Part shown: piece after piece, positions 9,146-17,873 of the stretch
Numbering within the stretch: the stretch's first letter is position 1
Layout of the letters: every line of letters starts with the position of its first letter
Translations under genes and position numbers: made by a program
Source of the DNA: Bacteroidales bacterium
GTDB lineage: Bacteria > Bacteroidota > Bacteroidia > Bacteroidales > UBA4417
Direction: 5' to 3'
Assembly: GCA_016707705.1 (NCBI GenBank)
Contig: JADJHD010000012.1
Coordinates: 97,339-161,338, forward strand
DNA: 64,000 nt
The notes under the pieces: generated by a model
Seen by the model: only the letters and a program-made list of their open reading frames with translations
The model's database searches: none
What the model was told of the DNA's origin: nothing

Positions 9146-10615
9146 ATGCAGGAGATATTCGATAACATTCTGAAGCAGTTGCTGTATGATCCGGCTAATC
9201 CGCTGTTGTTCAACTCCGGTTTCTTTGTTTATTTTTTATTTTTCTTCATACTTCTTTACTATGCTGTCAGGAAGAATCGAAGGATGCGAATAGGTGTATT
9301 TACATTATTCTCGCTCTATTTTTTCTATAAGGCATGTGGTTGGTTCGTTTCTCTGATTCTGATATCAGCAGTGGTTGATTTCGGTATTTCAAACCTTATT
9401 TACATACAGAAGAACAAAAAGGCAAAGACGGCATTGCTAGTTCTGAGTCTTGTATTGAATCTTGGGATGTTGTTCTATTTCAAGTACACCAATTTCTTCA
9501 TTTCCATATTGAATGACCTGAAGTTCAGTAATGCAAGTCCGTTAAACTTGCTGCTACCAATTGGGATTTCGTTCTATACATTTGAAAACCTCAGTTATAC
9601 ATTGGATGTTTACAGAGGGCATTTCAAGCCGGTAAGGAGTTTTTTGGACTATTTGTTCTTTCTTTCTTTCTTCCCGAAGCTGGTAATGGGACCTATTGTC
9701 AGGGCATCTGATTTTATACCGCAGATTCGAAAAGAGTATACGGTTACACAGCATGATTTCTCTCTTGGTTTTTTCCTGATAGTAACCGGCTTATTCAAGA
9801 AGCTTGTTATTTCCGATTATATCAATGTGAACTTTGTTGGATACATTTTTGATGATCCATCGAAGCACACAGGGCTTGAGTGCCTTTTAGGGGTTTACGG
9901 GTATGCCCTTGTCATTTACTGCGATTTTTCAGGATATTCGGATGTTGCTATTGGGCTGGCGCGGTGGATGGGGTTCACAGTTAACATCAATTTCAATTCA
10001 CCCTATCAGAGTGCCAGTATAACAGAGTTTTGGAGAAGGTGGCATATTTCGCTTTCCAGCTGGCTGAGGGATTATCTGTATATTTCACTGGGGGGGAACA
10101 AGAAGGGGAAAATACGCCAATATGTAAACTTATCAGTGACAATGCTCTTGGGTGGACTCTGGCATGGTGCAAGCTGGAATTTTGTAATATGGGGAGGGAT
10201 GCATGGAGCGGCACTGGCACTGGATAAGGCCAGGATGTCAATATTCTCTTCTGTTAAGGAAAGCAAGCTGCTTCGAGTAATTGGGATAATTATCACATTT
10301 CATCTCGTTTGTTTTTGCTGGATATTTTTCAGGGCTTCCAGTCTTAATGACTCAATGGTGATACTGCATCAGATAGCAGGCAATTTTGATGCGGGTGCAA
10401 TCGGGATTCTGGCGATTGCCTATAAATCAGTGTTTCTGATGATGGCATTGGGATTTGCCCTGCATTTCGTACCGCAGGGAGTGTGCGACAGGTTAGTCTC
10501 TAAAATGGAGAATAAAGGGATTGTTTGGTTCATTGGTATTTTCCTGGTATTCATGTTTGTTTTTTACCAGATCAAAACCTCTGAACAGGTCATGCCAATT
10601 TACCTTCAGTTTTAA
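9146..10615 (+). CDS. MBOAT family O-acyltransferase, AlgI-like
   Basis: 489 aa polytopic membrane protein with about 10-12 hydrophobic segments. AlgI/DltB-family signatures are clear: FYTFENLSYTLDVYRG, FFPKLVMGPIVRASDF, CDFSGYSDVAIGLARWMGF, ITEFWRRWHISLSSWLRDYLY and LGGLWHGASWNFVIWGGMHG, with the conserved catalytic His near residue 340. In this family the protein moves acetyl groups from a cytoplasmic donor across the inner membrane to periplasmic SGNH partners that O-acetylate a polysaccharide or cell-wall polymer. The two preceding SGNH genes are the obvious partners; no alginate or cellulose biosynthesis genes are nearby, so the acceptor is unknown. Confidence 0.93.
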   Translation: MQEIFDNILKQLLYDPANPLLFNSGFFVYFLFFFILLYYAVRKNRRMRIGVFTLFSLYFFYKACGWFVSLILISAVVDFGISNLIYIQKNKKAKTALLVLSLVLNLGMLFYFKYTNFFISILNDLKFSNASPLNLLLPIGISFYTFENLSYTLDVYRGHFKPVRSFLDYLFFLSFFPKLVMGPIVRASDFIPQIRKEYTVTQHDFSLGFFLIVTGLFKKLVISDYINVNFVGYIFDDPSKHTGLECLLGVYGYALVIYCDFSGYSDVAIGLARWMGFTVNINFNSPYQSASITEFWRRWHISLSSWLRDYLYISLGGNKKGKIRQYVNLSVTMLLGGLWHGASWNFVIWGGMHGAALALDKARMSIFSSVKESKLLRVIGIIITFHLVCFCWIFFRASSLNDSMVILHQIAGNFDAGAIGILAIAYKSVFLMMALGFALHFVPQGVCDRLVSKMENKGIVWFIGIFLVFMFVFYQIKTSEQVMPIYLQF

Positions 10616-10638
10616 TGAAAATGCTATCTGCGTAGCCG

Positions 10639-11154
10639 TTAAAAGTAGATTGTGGCCACTAGCATGGTTCCGGTATTAAAATTGATGCCATCCGGATTTC
10701 CAAACCGATTCGAGTTTTTATCTGATTTCGTGAAATTGCCCTGAGCTTCAATTCCGAGGCTAAGTTTCTCAGCTATAAAATACTCAGCTCCAAAATTCAG
10801 ACCTCCAATCAGATCAACCTTGGTTTTGTCATCGACCTGATTTTTTGAAGAAGGGAAATTCAGGACAGTTCCCAGTTTAACTCCAAGGTAAGGGCAAAGT
10901 TTGTCGGTTTTGAAATAGTATCTTGGACTTACTCCGATTCCAAGGTCAGTACCTATTTTGCTTGCTGAGACCAGTTCTACGACAGGAACAATCGCCACTT
11001 TTGAACTGACCCAAACAGGCATCATTATACCATACTGATTTCCCTGAATTGTTGCGCTTAGTCCAATATTCCTTTTCTGCTGGGCAAAAAGAGAACCTGA
11101 AGTCAATAGCAAAAGGAGAATTGCGAGAGTTGCTTTACTGTTTATAGTTTTCAT
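10639..11154 (-). CDS. Small outer-membrane beta-barrel protein
   Basis: 171 aa. A signal peptide (MKTINSKATLAILLLLL... ending SLFAQ) is followed by alternating amphipathic strands typical of an 8-stranded OmpW/OmpA-like barrel: IGLSATIQG, VSPRYYF, LCPYLGVKLGTVLNF, LIGGLNFGAEYF, LSLGIEAQGNF. It ends in the barrel signal TMLVATIYF with C-terminal Phe. No peptidoglycan-binding domain is present. It is convergent with the MBOAT gene and lies just downstream, on the same strand, of a lipoprotein gene. Function is not recognisable beyond outer-membrane location. Confidence 0.75.
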   Translation of the reverse strand: MKTINSKATLAILLLLLTSGSLFAQQKRNIGLSATIQGNQYGIMMPVWVSSKVAIVPVVELVSASKIGTDLGIGVSPRYYFKTDKLCPYLGVKLGTVLNFPSSKNQVDDKTKVDLIGGLNFGAEYFIAEKLSLGIEAQGNFTKSDKNSNRFGNPDGINFNTGTMLVATIYF

Positions 11155-11204
11155 CTTTGGATCAGCGATTTTGATTGGTTAATAAATGAATAAATTCGGC
11201 GATA

Positions 11205-11726
11205 TTATAGAATTACCAAGTTATCATGCAGCAGGAAATCTCCTGTTTTGAGGTATATCTTGTAATATCCTGGCGATAAGTAAGTTGCATCAATGACAAA
11301 AGAGCTTACATTCCCTTCAGCCTGGAAAACCGTTTGTCCGCCAGCAATCAGGTTGAGTTGTCCAAGATACAGTGAAGAGGTTTCCTGTATTTCGGAAGGA
11401 GTTGCCTGTGTGATCCATAATTTCCAGTTTTCTTCACTGTAGGGTCTTTTGATTTGCAGGCGAATCAGAGAGCCGAAAACAGGGTTAGGGTAGCAAATCA
11501 GGTATACTGATGATGAGGGATAATCCTGACCATCGCCCAGATATACATTTGGTGACCCTACAGCTCCAGCTGGGAAACCGGATTCATCCCTCAGGTAATA
11601 ACCATTGAAAGCTGGGTCGTTCAACTCTCCAAGGCGCATCGGGCCTTCCTCTTTGCTGCATGAATTGAGCATTCCTGCGTTGGCAATCAGCAAGGCTAAT
11701 GATATGAGTATCTGTATCTTTTTCAC
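11205..11726 (-). CDS. Lipoprotein with a sorting-tail-like C-terminal domain
   Basis: 173 aa from a GTG start at 11726. The N-terminus is a lipoprotein signal with lipobox LNSC, so the mature protein should carry lipid at Cys23. The last roughly 95 residues read like the beta-sandwich of type IX secretion sorting domains: the YPNPV motif, a strand with LIRLQIKR, then LSPGYYKIYLKTG and a terminal LLHDNLVIL. A lipobox together with such a fold is unusual, because type A sorting domains normally end proteins exported through the type IX system. Alternatively the domain is just a related beta sandwich. No enzyme motif is visible. Confidence 0.65.
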   Translation of the reverse strand: MKKIQILISLALLIANAGMLNSCSKEEGPMRLGELNDPAFNGYYLRDESGFPAGAVGSPNVYLGDGQDYPSSSVYLICYPNPVFGSLIRLQIKRPYSEENWKLWITQATPSEIQETSSLYLGQLNLIAGGQTVFQAEGNVSSFVIDATYLSPGYYKIYLKTGDFLLHDNLVIL

Positions 11727-11937
11727 AGTTCAGTATTTACTAAAATAGATCCTGAAATAGAATTCGCTGGAATTGGATCAGGAAAGGCGCATTTAAAGAA
11801 TGACAGTCAAGGATCTTATGCAGTGAATCAAAACTAACCAAAAGTAAAACAAGCATTCTTTTAAAATGTTGTATACTTCAGATTTTAGCAGGTTTTTCCT
11901 TCGGGCTGTAATTGAAGGGATGATGTTTCTTCGGATG

Positions 11938-14439
11938 TTAGAAATTGAAGTTCATTGACATCATTACCCCGAAGCGATTTGCATTCGGATGATCATTGTA
12001 GGAGAGGCGCCAAATACCGTCGATCCTGATGAAGCGGAAGATATTTTCAATACCAACACCAGCTTCAAAGTAAGGCTTGCCAAGAGTATAGGTGCCTTCG
12101 GGGAAGAAATTATATTGCTTGTTGGCATCTGTGGTATGACCCATTGCGCCCCTAATCTGGGCTACCTCACGCCATTTGAGTTTACGGATTGCAGGGATTC
12201 TGTTGAGGAAGAATCCTTCAAAGTGATGTGTGAACAGGAAGTTGACGTATTCGTCGCTCACAAATTCGTAGTAGTTCATGAGGTTAAAGGCTGTTTCATC
12301 GTACCAGAAGGTCTCATTCCCATTGTGAATTTTCATAAGGGGGAATGGCAATCTGCCCCATGTTTTTCCTGCCTCGACGTAATACTTTGACCAACCGGTG
12401 GTTGCTGAATTAAACCACTGAGTTACTCTGATCTTAGCTTTATGGTACTCAAAATCACTGGCCAGAAGGTTCTTGAAACCATAGGAATATTGAAGGTCAA
12501 GAACCGGGTAGGGGGAGCTTACTGTCACCCTTTCAAATTCGCCGGCAAGCACTTTTTCGTGGTAGCCATAGTGCAGATCGAGCGTTACTTCGGTGGTAGT
12601 TATCTGATTCCTTGAAATATACTGGTCAAGTTGATAGTCATAAAGTTTTATGCCTTCTCCTCCCAGCGTATAGATTTTCCGGTTATTCATTCCTATTGTG
12701 TTGGAGAAACCGGTATACCACTCATGCTTATAGGCCCATTTAAGTTCATCCACCATGGAGAGCTTGTCCTGAGGATTTCGTCTGAAAAGAGAGTTGAAAA
12801 AGAAGTCTTCCCTGAATGCATCATCACCAACACCCAGTTGTTCCATATCGTGCTTATAGGAGGCAGTCAGGATTCTATCGGGAATCTTATTGACCATATA
12901 TATCATCCCCAGCTTATACTTAAGTGTATTATCCTTTAATCCGTATGCAGCATATCCATCAAACATAATCCGGGTGCTGAAGTCATTAGAAGTCCTGCCA
13001 CCAATGCGGAAACGGTTGCCTTCGATGCTGTTAAAACTATAGGTTGAAGCATAGGGACCCCATTCAAAATTTCCATTCACGTAATACCCGGTGAAGACAG
13101 TTTGGGCTATATCGAGGTAAGTATTGAAAATTGGCATTTTCTTCAGGGTGTCAGCCAGACGGTATACGGAGGATTCGCGGTAGGTAAGATCTTCAGGTCT
13201 TGATTTAGCCCAGAATTCCTGATCACGTTTAATAGCATTATCCTGAACGATGATATTATTTGGGGTATTGAAAATCTTTTCATCCTTCACAGGAGAAAAA
13301 CTGTACTTCCTGAAGATAGCTGTCCGGGTACCATAAAAGCCCATTGTTACCTTGGCATCTTCAATCAGGTTGAAGTCTGCAACGATATGATCACGGGTTA
13401 GCATCCATTGCCGGCCATCGACTTGTTCGAATTCCTGAGAGATAACCATGTCGTTGATGAAGTTCATATTGGCATCATCAACCATTCGCATTTCGACCTT
13501 TTTGATGGCAAAAGTGGAATCATGAACCCAGAAATTTCCGGTGAAGGCATATTCCTGTTTCCTCCGGGGCTTGAACATGATATTATAGCACCAGTTATTT
13601 CCTAAGAATGCAGAGTCCACAAGATAATAACGGTAGTAAAGGAGACCCATTCCGTTTATCGGGCTGGGAAAGTTCTTCTGAAAGAGATCGATAAAATTGT
13701 CGTAGATATTCACATTCTGAGCCAGATTACCACCAAACTGAGCGATGGTGGCATTTTCGATACCGGAAATCTGTGAAGCATTGATGATTTCCTTTCTGGC
13801 GCGGGGACTACGCCGGTAATACATGTTTGAGAATGATTCACTCAGCATAACAGGAAGATAGGCTTTCCCATTGACGGTGCTGGTATCCATATGTTCAAAC
13901 ACAAATTTGAAGGGCTCCAGTACTTTGCGTTTCAATAGCTTATCGCTAAGGTTATTAGCATCGAACTGCATTTTTGTATACACCTCACAATGGTAGGTGT
14001 CTTTCTTATCCGGATCGTTGAGATCCTTATTGTCAATTATTTTTTTCAGCAGCACTTCGGCGGGATTTTCACCCGGGCGAATTACAACTTCTGAAAGTTC
14101 ATAGTTTTCCTGATCAAGTGAAAAGTCGACAACCTGAAAATGGTTTGGTTGAATTGGCTTGCGGGACGTAAAGTAGCCAACATATGATGCAATTACAGAA
14201 TCTGCAGGTTTCCTGATTTCAAGTGAGTACTTGCCTTCAAAGTCGGTGGTGGCACCGATGGTAGTTCCCTTGAAGTAAACGTTGACAAAAGGGATTGGTT
14301 CCCCTGTCCGGTTATCTTTAACAGTCCCCATTACCTTTGTGATTTCCTGGGAACAGGCAGGCGACGCGATACCCATCACCAGCATGATACTGATAATTAC
14401 GCTAATCAGGATGGGTATGATATGTATGAGTTTTTTCAC
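11938..14439 (-). CDS. DUF5686 / carboxypeptidase-regulatory-like domain outer-membrane protein
   Basis: 833 aa from GTG at 14439, giving a signal peptide ending ...SPACSQE. Residues about 33-120 are a CarboxypepD_reg-like domain (VMGTVKDNRTGEPIPFVNVYFKG split over strands, SYVGYF). The rest matches the DUF5686 family: LLKKIIDNKDLNDP, SESFSNMYYRRSPRARKEII, a long middle domain, and a C-terminal barrel ending SMNFNF. These proteins are common, conserved Bacteroidota outer-membrane proteins of unknown biochemical role. It stands alone here, with 211 bases before the next downstream gene. Family assignment is strong; no catalytic function should be inferred. Confidence 0.88.
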   Translation of the reverse strand: MKKLIHIIPILISVIISIMLVMGIASPACSQEITKVMGTVKDNRTGEPIPFVNVYFKGTTIGATTDFEGKYSLEIRKPADSVIASYVGYFTSRKPIQPNHFQVVDFSLDQENYELSEVVIRPGENPAEVLLKKIIDNKDLNDPDKKDTYHCEVYTKMQFDANNLSDKLLKRKVLEPFKFVFEHMDTSTVNGKAYLPVMLSESFSNMYYRRSPRARKEIINASQISGIENATIAQFGGNLAQNVNIYDNFIDLFQKNFPSPINGMGLLYYRYYLVDSAFLGNNWCYNIMFKPRRKQEYAFTGNFWVHDSTFAIKKVEMRMVDDANMNFINDMVISQEFEQVDGRQWMLTRDHIVADFNLIEDAKVTMGFYGTRTAIFRKYSFSPVKDEKIFNTPNNIIVQDNAIKRDQEFWAKSRPEDLTYRESSVYRLADTLKKMPIFNTYLDIAQTVFTGYYVNGNFEWGPYASTYSFNSIEGNRFRIGGRTSNDFSTRIMFDGYAAYGLKDNTLKYKLGMIYMVNKIPDRILTASYKHDMEQLGVGDDAFREDFFFNSLFRRNPQDKLSMVDELKWAYKHEWYTGFSNTIGMNNRKIYTLGGEGIKLYDYQLDQYISRNQITTTEVTLDLHYGYHEKVLAGEFERVTVSSPYPVLDLQYSYGFKNLLASDFEYHKAKIRVTQWFNSATTGWSKYYVEAGKTWGRLPFPLMKIHNGNETFWYDETAFNLMNYYEFVSDEYVNFLFTHHFEGFFLNRIPAIRKLKWREVAQIRGAMGHTTDANKQYNFFPEGTYTLGKPYFEAGVGIENIFRFIRIDGIWRLSYNDHPNANRFGVMMSMNFNF

Positions 14440-14487
14440 GTGCCGGTATAAATCAAAGCCTATGCCAAAAGGTAATTCACCTTCAGA

Positions 14488-14850
14488 TTACAAAACAGGT
14501 GAATTCGGAGTTTGTTGAAGTTCGTCCCAGAATTCCACGGCTTTCCTCATATGAGGAATCACAATAGTACCGCCCACGAGAGTCGCAATGCTCATTGTTT
14601 CAAAAAGTTCCTCACTGTTGACGCCATTTTCATGACATTTAATGAGGTGGTATTTCACACAATCGTCGCATCTGAGCACCATACTGGCAACCAGTCCAAG
14701 CAGTTCCTTGGTTTTGACGGGAAGAGCACCTTCAGTATAGGCGTTAGTGTCAACGTTGAAGATGCGACGAATTACCTTATTGTCGACGCTGAGGATGCGT
14801 TCGTTCATCTTGCTGCGGTATTCGTTGAATTCGTCAAGTTTTTGACCCAT
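14488..14850 (-). CDS. Carboxymuconolactone decarboxylase / AhpD-like protein
   Basis: About 120 aa from the ATG at 14850. A longer TTG start at 14898 is less likely because a TACCTTTG promoter box overlaps it. The AhpD-like core has CDDCVKYHLIKC with the paired cysteines and the following His of the peroxidase-type redox site, then ELFETMSIATLVGGTIVIPHMRKA. In the family such proteins are thiol peroxidase partners or small decarboxylases; the Cys-x-x-Cys plus His favours a redox role. The gene lies between kdsD and the DUF5686 gene on the same strand, but a terminator separates it from kdsD. Confidence 0.85.
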   Translation of the reverse strand: MGQKLDEFNEYRSKMNERILSVDNKVIRRIFNVDTNAYTEGALPVKTKELLGLVASMVLRCDDCVKYHLIKCHENGVNSEELFETMSIATLVGGTIVIPHMRKAVEFWDELQQTPNSPVL

Positions 14851-14895
14851 GCTTGTGAGGATTTTAAAACGGGAAAGTTGCGATTTTTCGAAGTG

Positions 14896-14903
14896 CAAAG
14901 GTA
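14896..14903 (-). promoter_or_regulatory. -7 promoter element of the AhpD-like gene
   Basis: TACCTTTG on the minus strand, a perfect match to the Bacteroidota TAnnTTTG element, 46 bases upstream of the ATG at 14850. A TTTG lies further upstream but with a short spacer (about 15 bases), so the -33 element is uncertain. The box argues against the longer TTG start. Confidence 0.5.
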
Positions 14904-14918
14904 ACCATTATCAGGGAG

Positions 14919-14950
14919 CAAAAACCCTGACCCCTGGCACTGAGGGTTTC
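14919..14950 (-). terminator. Rho-independent terminator of kdsD
   Basis: On the minus strand AAACCCT (14943-14949) pairs with AGGGTTT (14922-14928) around a 14-base loop, followed by a short T run ending near 14919. It sits 52 bases after the kdsD stop. A second hairpin, CCCTGA (14925-14930) with TCAGGG (14911-14916), shares one arm and cannot form at the same time. Confidence 0.55.
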
Positions 14951-15001
14951 AGAAGCGTTAAATTATGCTAAAAGCCTTCCGGGGGATCGATCTGTTTTTG
15001 A

Positions 15002-15967
15002 TCAGATTATACCTTCCCTGAGAATATCATGGAGATGAATCACTCCCATGTATTGATTCTGCTGTGTTACGAGCAGCTGGGTGATGTTATTGGATCGCAT
15101 AAGGTCAAGGGCATCAGATACCAATGCTTCAGGGTCAATGGTTCTGGGGGAGTGTGACATAATAGAGGAAGCCTTGATTCCGTCAATGGTGGAGTGAGTA
15201 TGAAGCATTCTGCGCAGGTCGCCGTCAGTTATTATGCCTTCGAGCATTCCATTTGATGTAACGGCAGTAACTCCAAGCCTTTTGGAAGAAATTTCGAGAA
15301 TGACGGTTCTGATGTCATCATCGAGGCTTACTTCAGGTCTTTCATTGTTTTTGTAAACATCAGAAACCCGGAGGTACAGTCGTTTTCCAAGAGCACCACC
15401 AGGATGGTAGCGGGCGAAATCACCGGAGGTAAAGCCCCTGCATTCAAGCAGGGCAACGGCCAGGGCATCTCCCATGACGAGCTGGGCAGTAGTGCTGGAG
15501 GTAGGGGCCAGATTATTGGGACAAGCTTCTCTTTCAACGGAGGTATTCAGGATGATATCTGCCTGTTTTGCAAGGTATGAATCAGTATTTCCGACCATTG
15601 CAACCAGGGTATTTCCCTGCAATTTAAGTAGGGGAATTAGAACTTTTATTTCCGGGGTGTTCCCGCTTTTAGAGAGGCAGATTATGATATCTTCATTTCG
15701 TATCATTCCCAGGTCACCATGAACAGCATCGGCAGCATGCATAAAACTTGAGGGTGTACCTGTGGAATTCAGGGTAGATACAATTTTGGATGCTATGTTG
15801 GCACTTTTACCTATTCCGGTAACGATAACCCTGCCTGTTGAATTGAGTATTGTTTGGATGCAGAGGATAAAGTCCTCATTCACTGAATGCTTAAGATTCG
15901 CAATAGCGGATGCTTCATCAGCGATAGTATTTAACGCTATTTCCCTAATTTCCTGTGAAGTTTTCAA
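15002..15967 (-). CDS. kdsD: D-arabinose 5-phosphate isomerase (KpsF/GutQ family)
   Basis: 321 aa. The start appears to be TTG at 15967, because no in-frame ATG occurs before the SIS domain. Residues about 30-170 are the SIS sugar-isomerase domain (VTGIGKSANIASKI, FMHAADAVHGDLGMI, CLSKSGNTPE, ERE-like VEREACPNNLAPTSST). Residues about 205-320 are a pair of CBS domains (LGVTAVTSNG, ITDGDLRRML, ALDLMRSNNITQLLV). The enzyme interconverts ribulose 5-phosphate and arabinose 5-phosphate, the first step to Kdo for lipopolysaccharide. Length and domain order match KdsD. The neighbouring UbiA gene is 38 bases upstream on the same strand, so co-transcription is possible. Confidence 0.93.
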   Translation of the reverse strand: MKTSQEIREIALNTIADEASAIANLKHSVNEDFILCIQTILNSTGRVIVTGIGKSANIASKIVSTLNSTGTPSSFMHAADAVHGDLGMIRNEDIIICLSKSGNTPEIKVLIPLLKLQGNTLVAMVGNTDSYLAKQADIILNTSVEREACPNNLAPTSSTTAQLVMGDALAVALLECRGFTSGDFARYHPGGALGKRLYLRVSDVYKNNERPEVSLDDDIRTVILEISSKRLGVTAVTSNGMLEGIITDGDLRRMLHTHSTIDGIKASSIMSHSPRTIDPEALVSDALDLMRSNNITQLLVTQQNQYMGVIHLHDILREGII

Positions 15968-16005
15968 ATTGAAGAGATTATAGGTTTTACTGCAAGAGGA
16001 ACAGT

Positions 16006-16884
16006 TTAATGAATCAGCAGATCAGAGATGGCAAAAGTAGCGTAGATAATGCTTGCGATTCCGTTAAGGGTGAAGAATGCAAGATTTACCCGGCTCAGAT
16101 CCATGGGCTTAACGATAAAATGCTGGTAAAAGAGCAGGATGGAGAAGATGCTGAGTCCAATCCAATAGAGAAGATCGAATTGACCTAAAAATCCTGTGAG
16201 TATAAGTATGAGAGCCGACAACAGGTGAAGAACGAATGAAAGTATCAGGGCAGATTTTCTACCCATTGCTACCGGAATTGACCTGAGCTTATTGGTTTTG
16301 TCGAATTCATCATCCTGCAAGGCATAGATAATGTCGAAGCCAGTTACCCAAAAGAGGACCGCAAAGGAAAGAAGGATTGGCAGAATGTTGAATTTTCCTG
16401 TTACAGCGAGATAGGCACCTGTTGGGGCAAGTGCAAGTCCAAGGCCCAGCACGAAATGCGAAAATGCCGTAAATCGTTTGGTTAGGCTATATCCCAAAAC
16501 TACAATAAGCGCAACTGGGGAAAGGTAGAAGCAGAGCGGATTAATAAACCAGGTTACTACTATAAACAGCAGGGCGTTCGCAATGCAGAAGGCAAGAGCG
16601 TAGGAGGGCCTGATGATTTCAGCAGGGATTTCACGCATGGCTGTTCGGGGGTTTTTCTTGTCGATTTCCCTGTCGGCCCATCGGTTAAAACTCATGGCTG
16701 CATTTCTGGCAAGAAACATGCTCACAAGGACAAGAATAAAAAGTCGCCAGCTAATAGCATCCAATGAGTTGGAACTTGCTAAAAAAAAGCCTAAAAGAGC
16801 AAAAGGCATGGCGAAAATGGTGTGCGCAAATTTTACCAACGATAAATAATTGCCTACTTTTGCCTGAATTTTCTGCAGAACCAT
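16006..16884 (-). CDS. ubiA: UbiA-family prenyltransferase (4-hydroxybenzoate prenyltransferase-like)
   Basis: 292 aa from ATG at 16884 (MVLQKIQAKVG); a longer frame to 16932 lacks family similarity. It is a polytopic membrane protein with about nine hydrophobic segments. Both aspartate-rich motifs of the family are present: NRWADREIDKKNPRT (NxxxDxxxD) and DIIYALQDDEFD. VKFAHTIFAMPFALLGFF near the N-terminus is typical of the UbiA/MqnP branch that attaches a prenyl chain to an aromatic quinone precursor. In Bacteroidota such proteins usually serve menaquinone synthesis, possibly by the futalosine route, but no other quinone genes are in the window. A TATTTTTG box at 16904-16911 (minus) is a plausible -7 element. 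Confidence 0.88.
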   Translation of the reverse strand: MVLQKIQAKVGNYLSLVKFAHTIFAMPFALLGFFLASSNSLDAISWRLFILVLVSMFLARNAAMSFNRWADREIDKKNPRTAMREIPAEIIRPSYALAFCIANALLFIVVTWFINPLCFYLSPVALIVVLGYSLTKRFTAFSHFVLGLGLALAPTGAYLAVTGKFNILPILLSFAVLFWVTGFDIIYALQDDEFDKTNKLRSIPVAMGRKSALILSFVLHLLSALILILTGFLGQFDLLYWIGLSIFSILLFYQHFIVKPMDLSRVNLAFFTLNGIASIIYATFAISDLLIH

Positions 16885-16970
16885 TTTATTGCGATTGTGA
16901 TTGCAAAAATAGATAAGTTCACAACTATTCATTCATAATTATTCGGATTCTCTTTAGCTTGGTTTCTTTT

Positions 16971-17768
16971 ATGTCAAAAAAAATCCTTTTTAATATGTTA
17001 GGTTACGCCTCCTTCTACCTGAAATCCAAGACGAAGCATTCGGTTCATTCTCCATTTGTATTTGATTTGATTACTCAGGTTTTTGAAAAGAAGGATATTG
17101 CTCCTCAGGTGCAGGAAATAATGTCAATTTACCGTGAGATGGCCAGAAGCTCAAGAGTTCTTGAGACGACTGATTTTGGCGCATTTTCTGAGAGTGGTTC
17201 CTATGTAACCCGTTTTCTTACTGTTTCGCAACTTGCCAAGGGTTCTTCAGTGAACAGGAAAAAAGGTACACTCTTATTTAACCTGGCATCACATTTTAAG
17301 CCTGCGAATGTACTTGAGTTGGGGACTTCCTTAGGTGTAAGTACATTGTATCTTTCCAAAGCTCTTCCTGGTTCCAGGATTATTACAATGGAGGGATGTG
17401 CTGCAAAAGTGGAGGTTGCGAAGGCAAATTTTGTCAAGTCAGAGGTATCCAATGTTGAGGTAAGCACTGGCAGATTCGATACCCAGTTACCATTGGTTCT
17501 TGAGAAGATGCCAAGATTGGATTTTGTTTTTCTTGACGGTCATCATCACTACAAGCCAACCTTGAGATATTTCAAGCAGATTATAAGTCATTCGCATGAA
17601 GACACAGTCATTTTGCTGGATGATATTCATTGGTCCGGGGGAATGAAGAAAGCCTGGAGCGAGATTAAAACTCATCCGGATGTTGTGGTAACGATAGAGC
17701 TTTATAATCTGGGACTGGTATTTCTAAAGAAGAGCCTCAGCCGTCAGCATTTTATAATCCGATATTAG
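16971..17768 (+). CDS. Class I SAM-dependent methyltransferase (O-methyltransferase-like)
   Basis: 265 aa from ATG at 16971; the frame extends to a TTG at 16959 but the ATG is preferred. The first roughly 90 residues are family specific (KHSVHSPFVFDLITQVF). The Rossmann core begins at about 105 with VLELGTSLGVSTLYLSKALP (SAM-binding motif I), then IITMEGC, LDFVFLDGHHHY (motif with DGHH, as in Methyltransf_24 / CmoM-like O-methyltransferases) and VILLDDIHWSGGM. The HSVHSPF start is common to a Bacteroidota group annotated as class I SAM methyltransferases of unknown substrate. It is divergent from ubiA. Confidence 0.82.
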   Translation: MSKKILFNMLGYASFYLKSKTKHSVHSPFVFDLITQVFEKKDIAPQVQEIMSIYREMARSSRVLETTDFGAFSESGSYVTRFLTVSQLAKGSSVNRKKGTLLFNLASHFKPANVLELGTSLGVSTLYLSKALPGSRIITMEGCAAKVEVAKANFVKSEVSNVEVSTGRFDTQLPLVLEKMPRLDFVFLDGHHHYKPTLRYFKQIISHSHEDTVILLDDIHWSGGMKKAWSEIKTHPDVVVTIELYNLGLVFLKKSLSRQHFIIRY

Positions 17769-17838
17769 GGCAAGAGACTTCGTTGATTTTTATTAGAAAT
17801 CTTAACAAATTTTGAGAAAGGGAAAGCCTAAGAACTCC

Positions 17839-17846
17839 TACATTTG
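17839..17846 (+). promoter_or_regulatory. Putative -7 element of the ABC ATPase gene
   Basis: TACATTTG matches TAnnTTTG and lies 27 bases upstream of the ATG at 17874. A TTTG at 17811-17814 is 24 bases upstream of it, slightly longer than the usual spacer. Confidence 0.45.
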
Positions 17847-17873
17847 TTTATTGTTCTCAAACACATAACTCAG

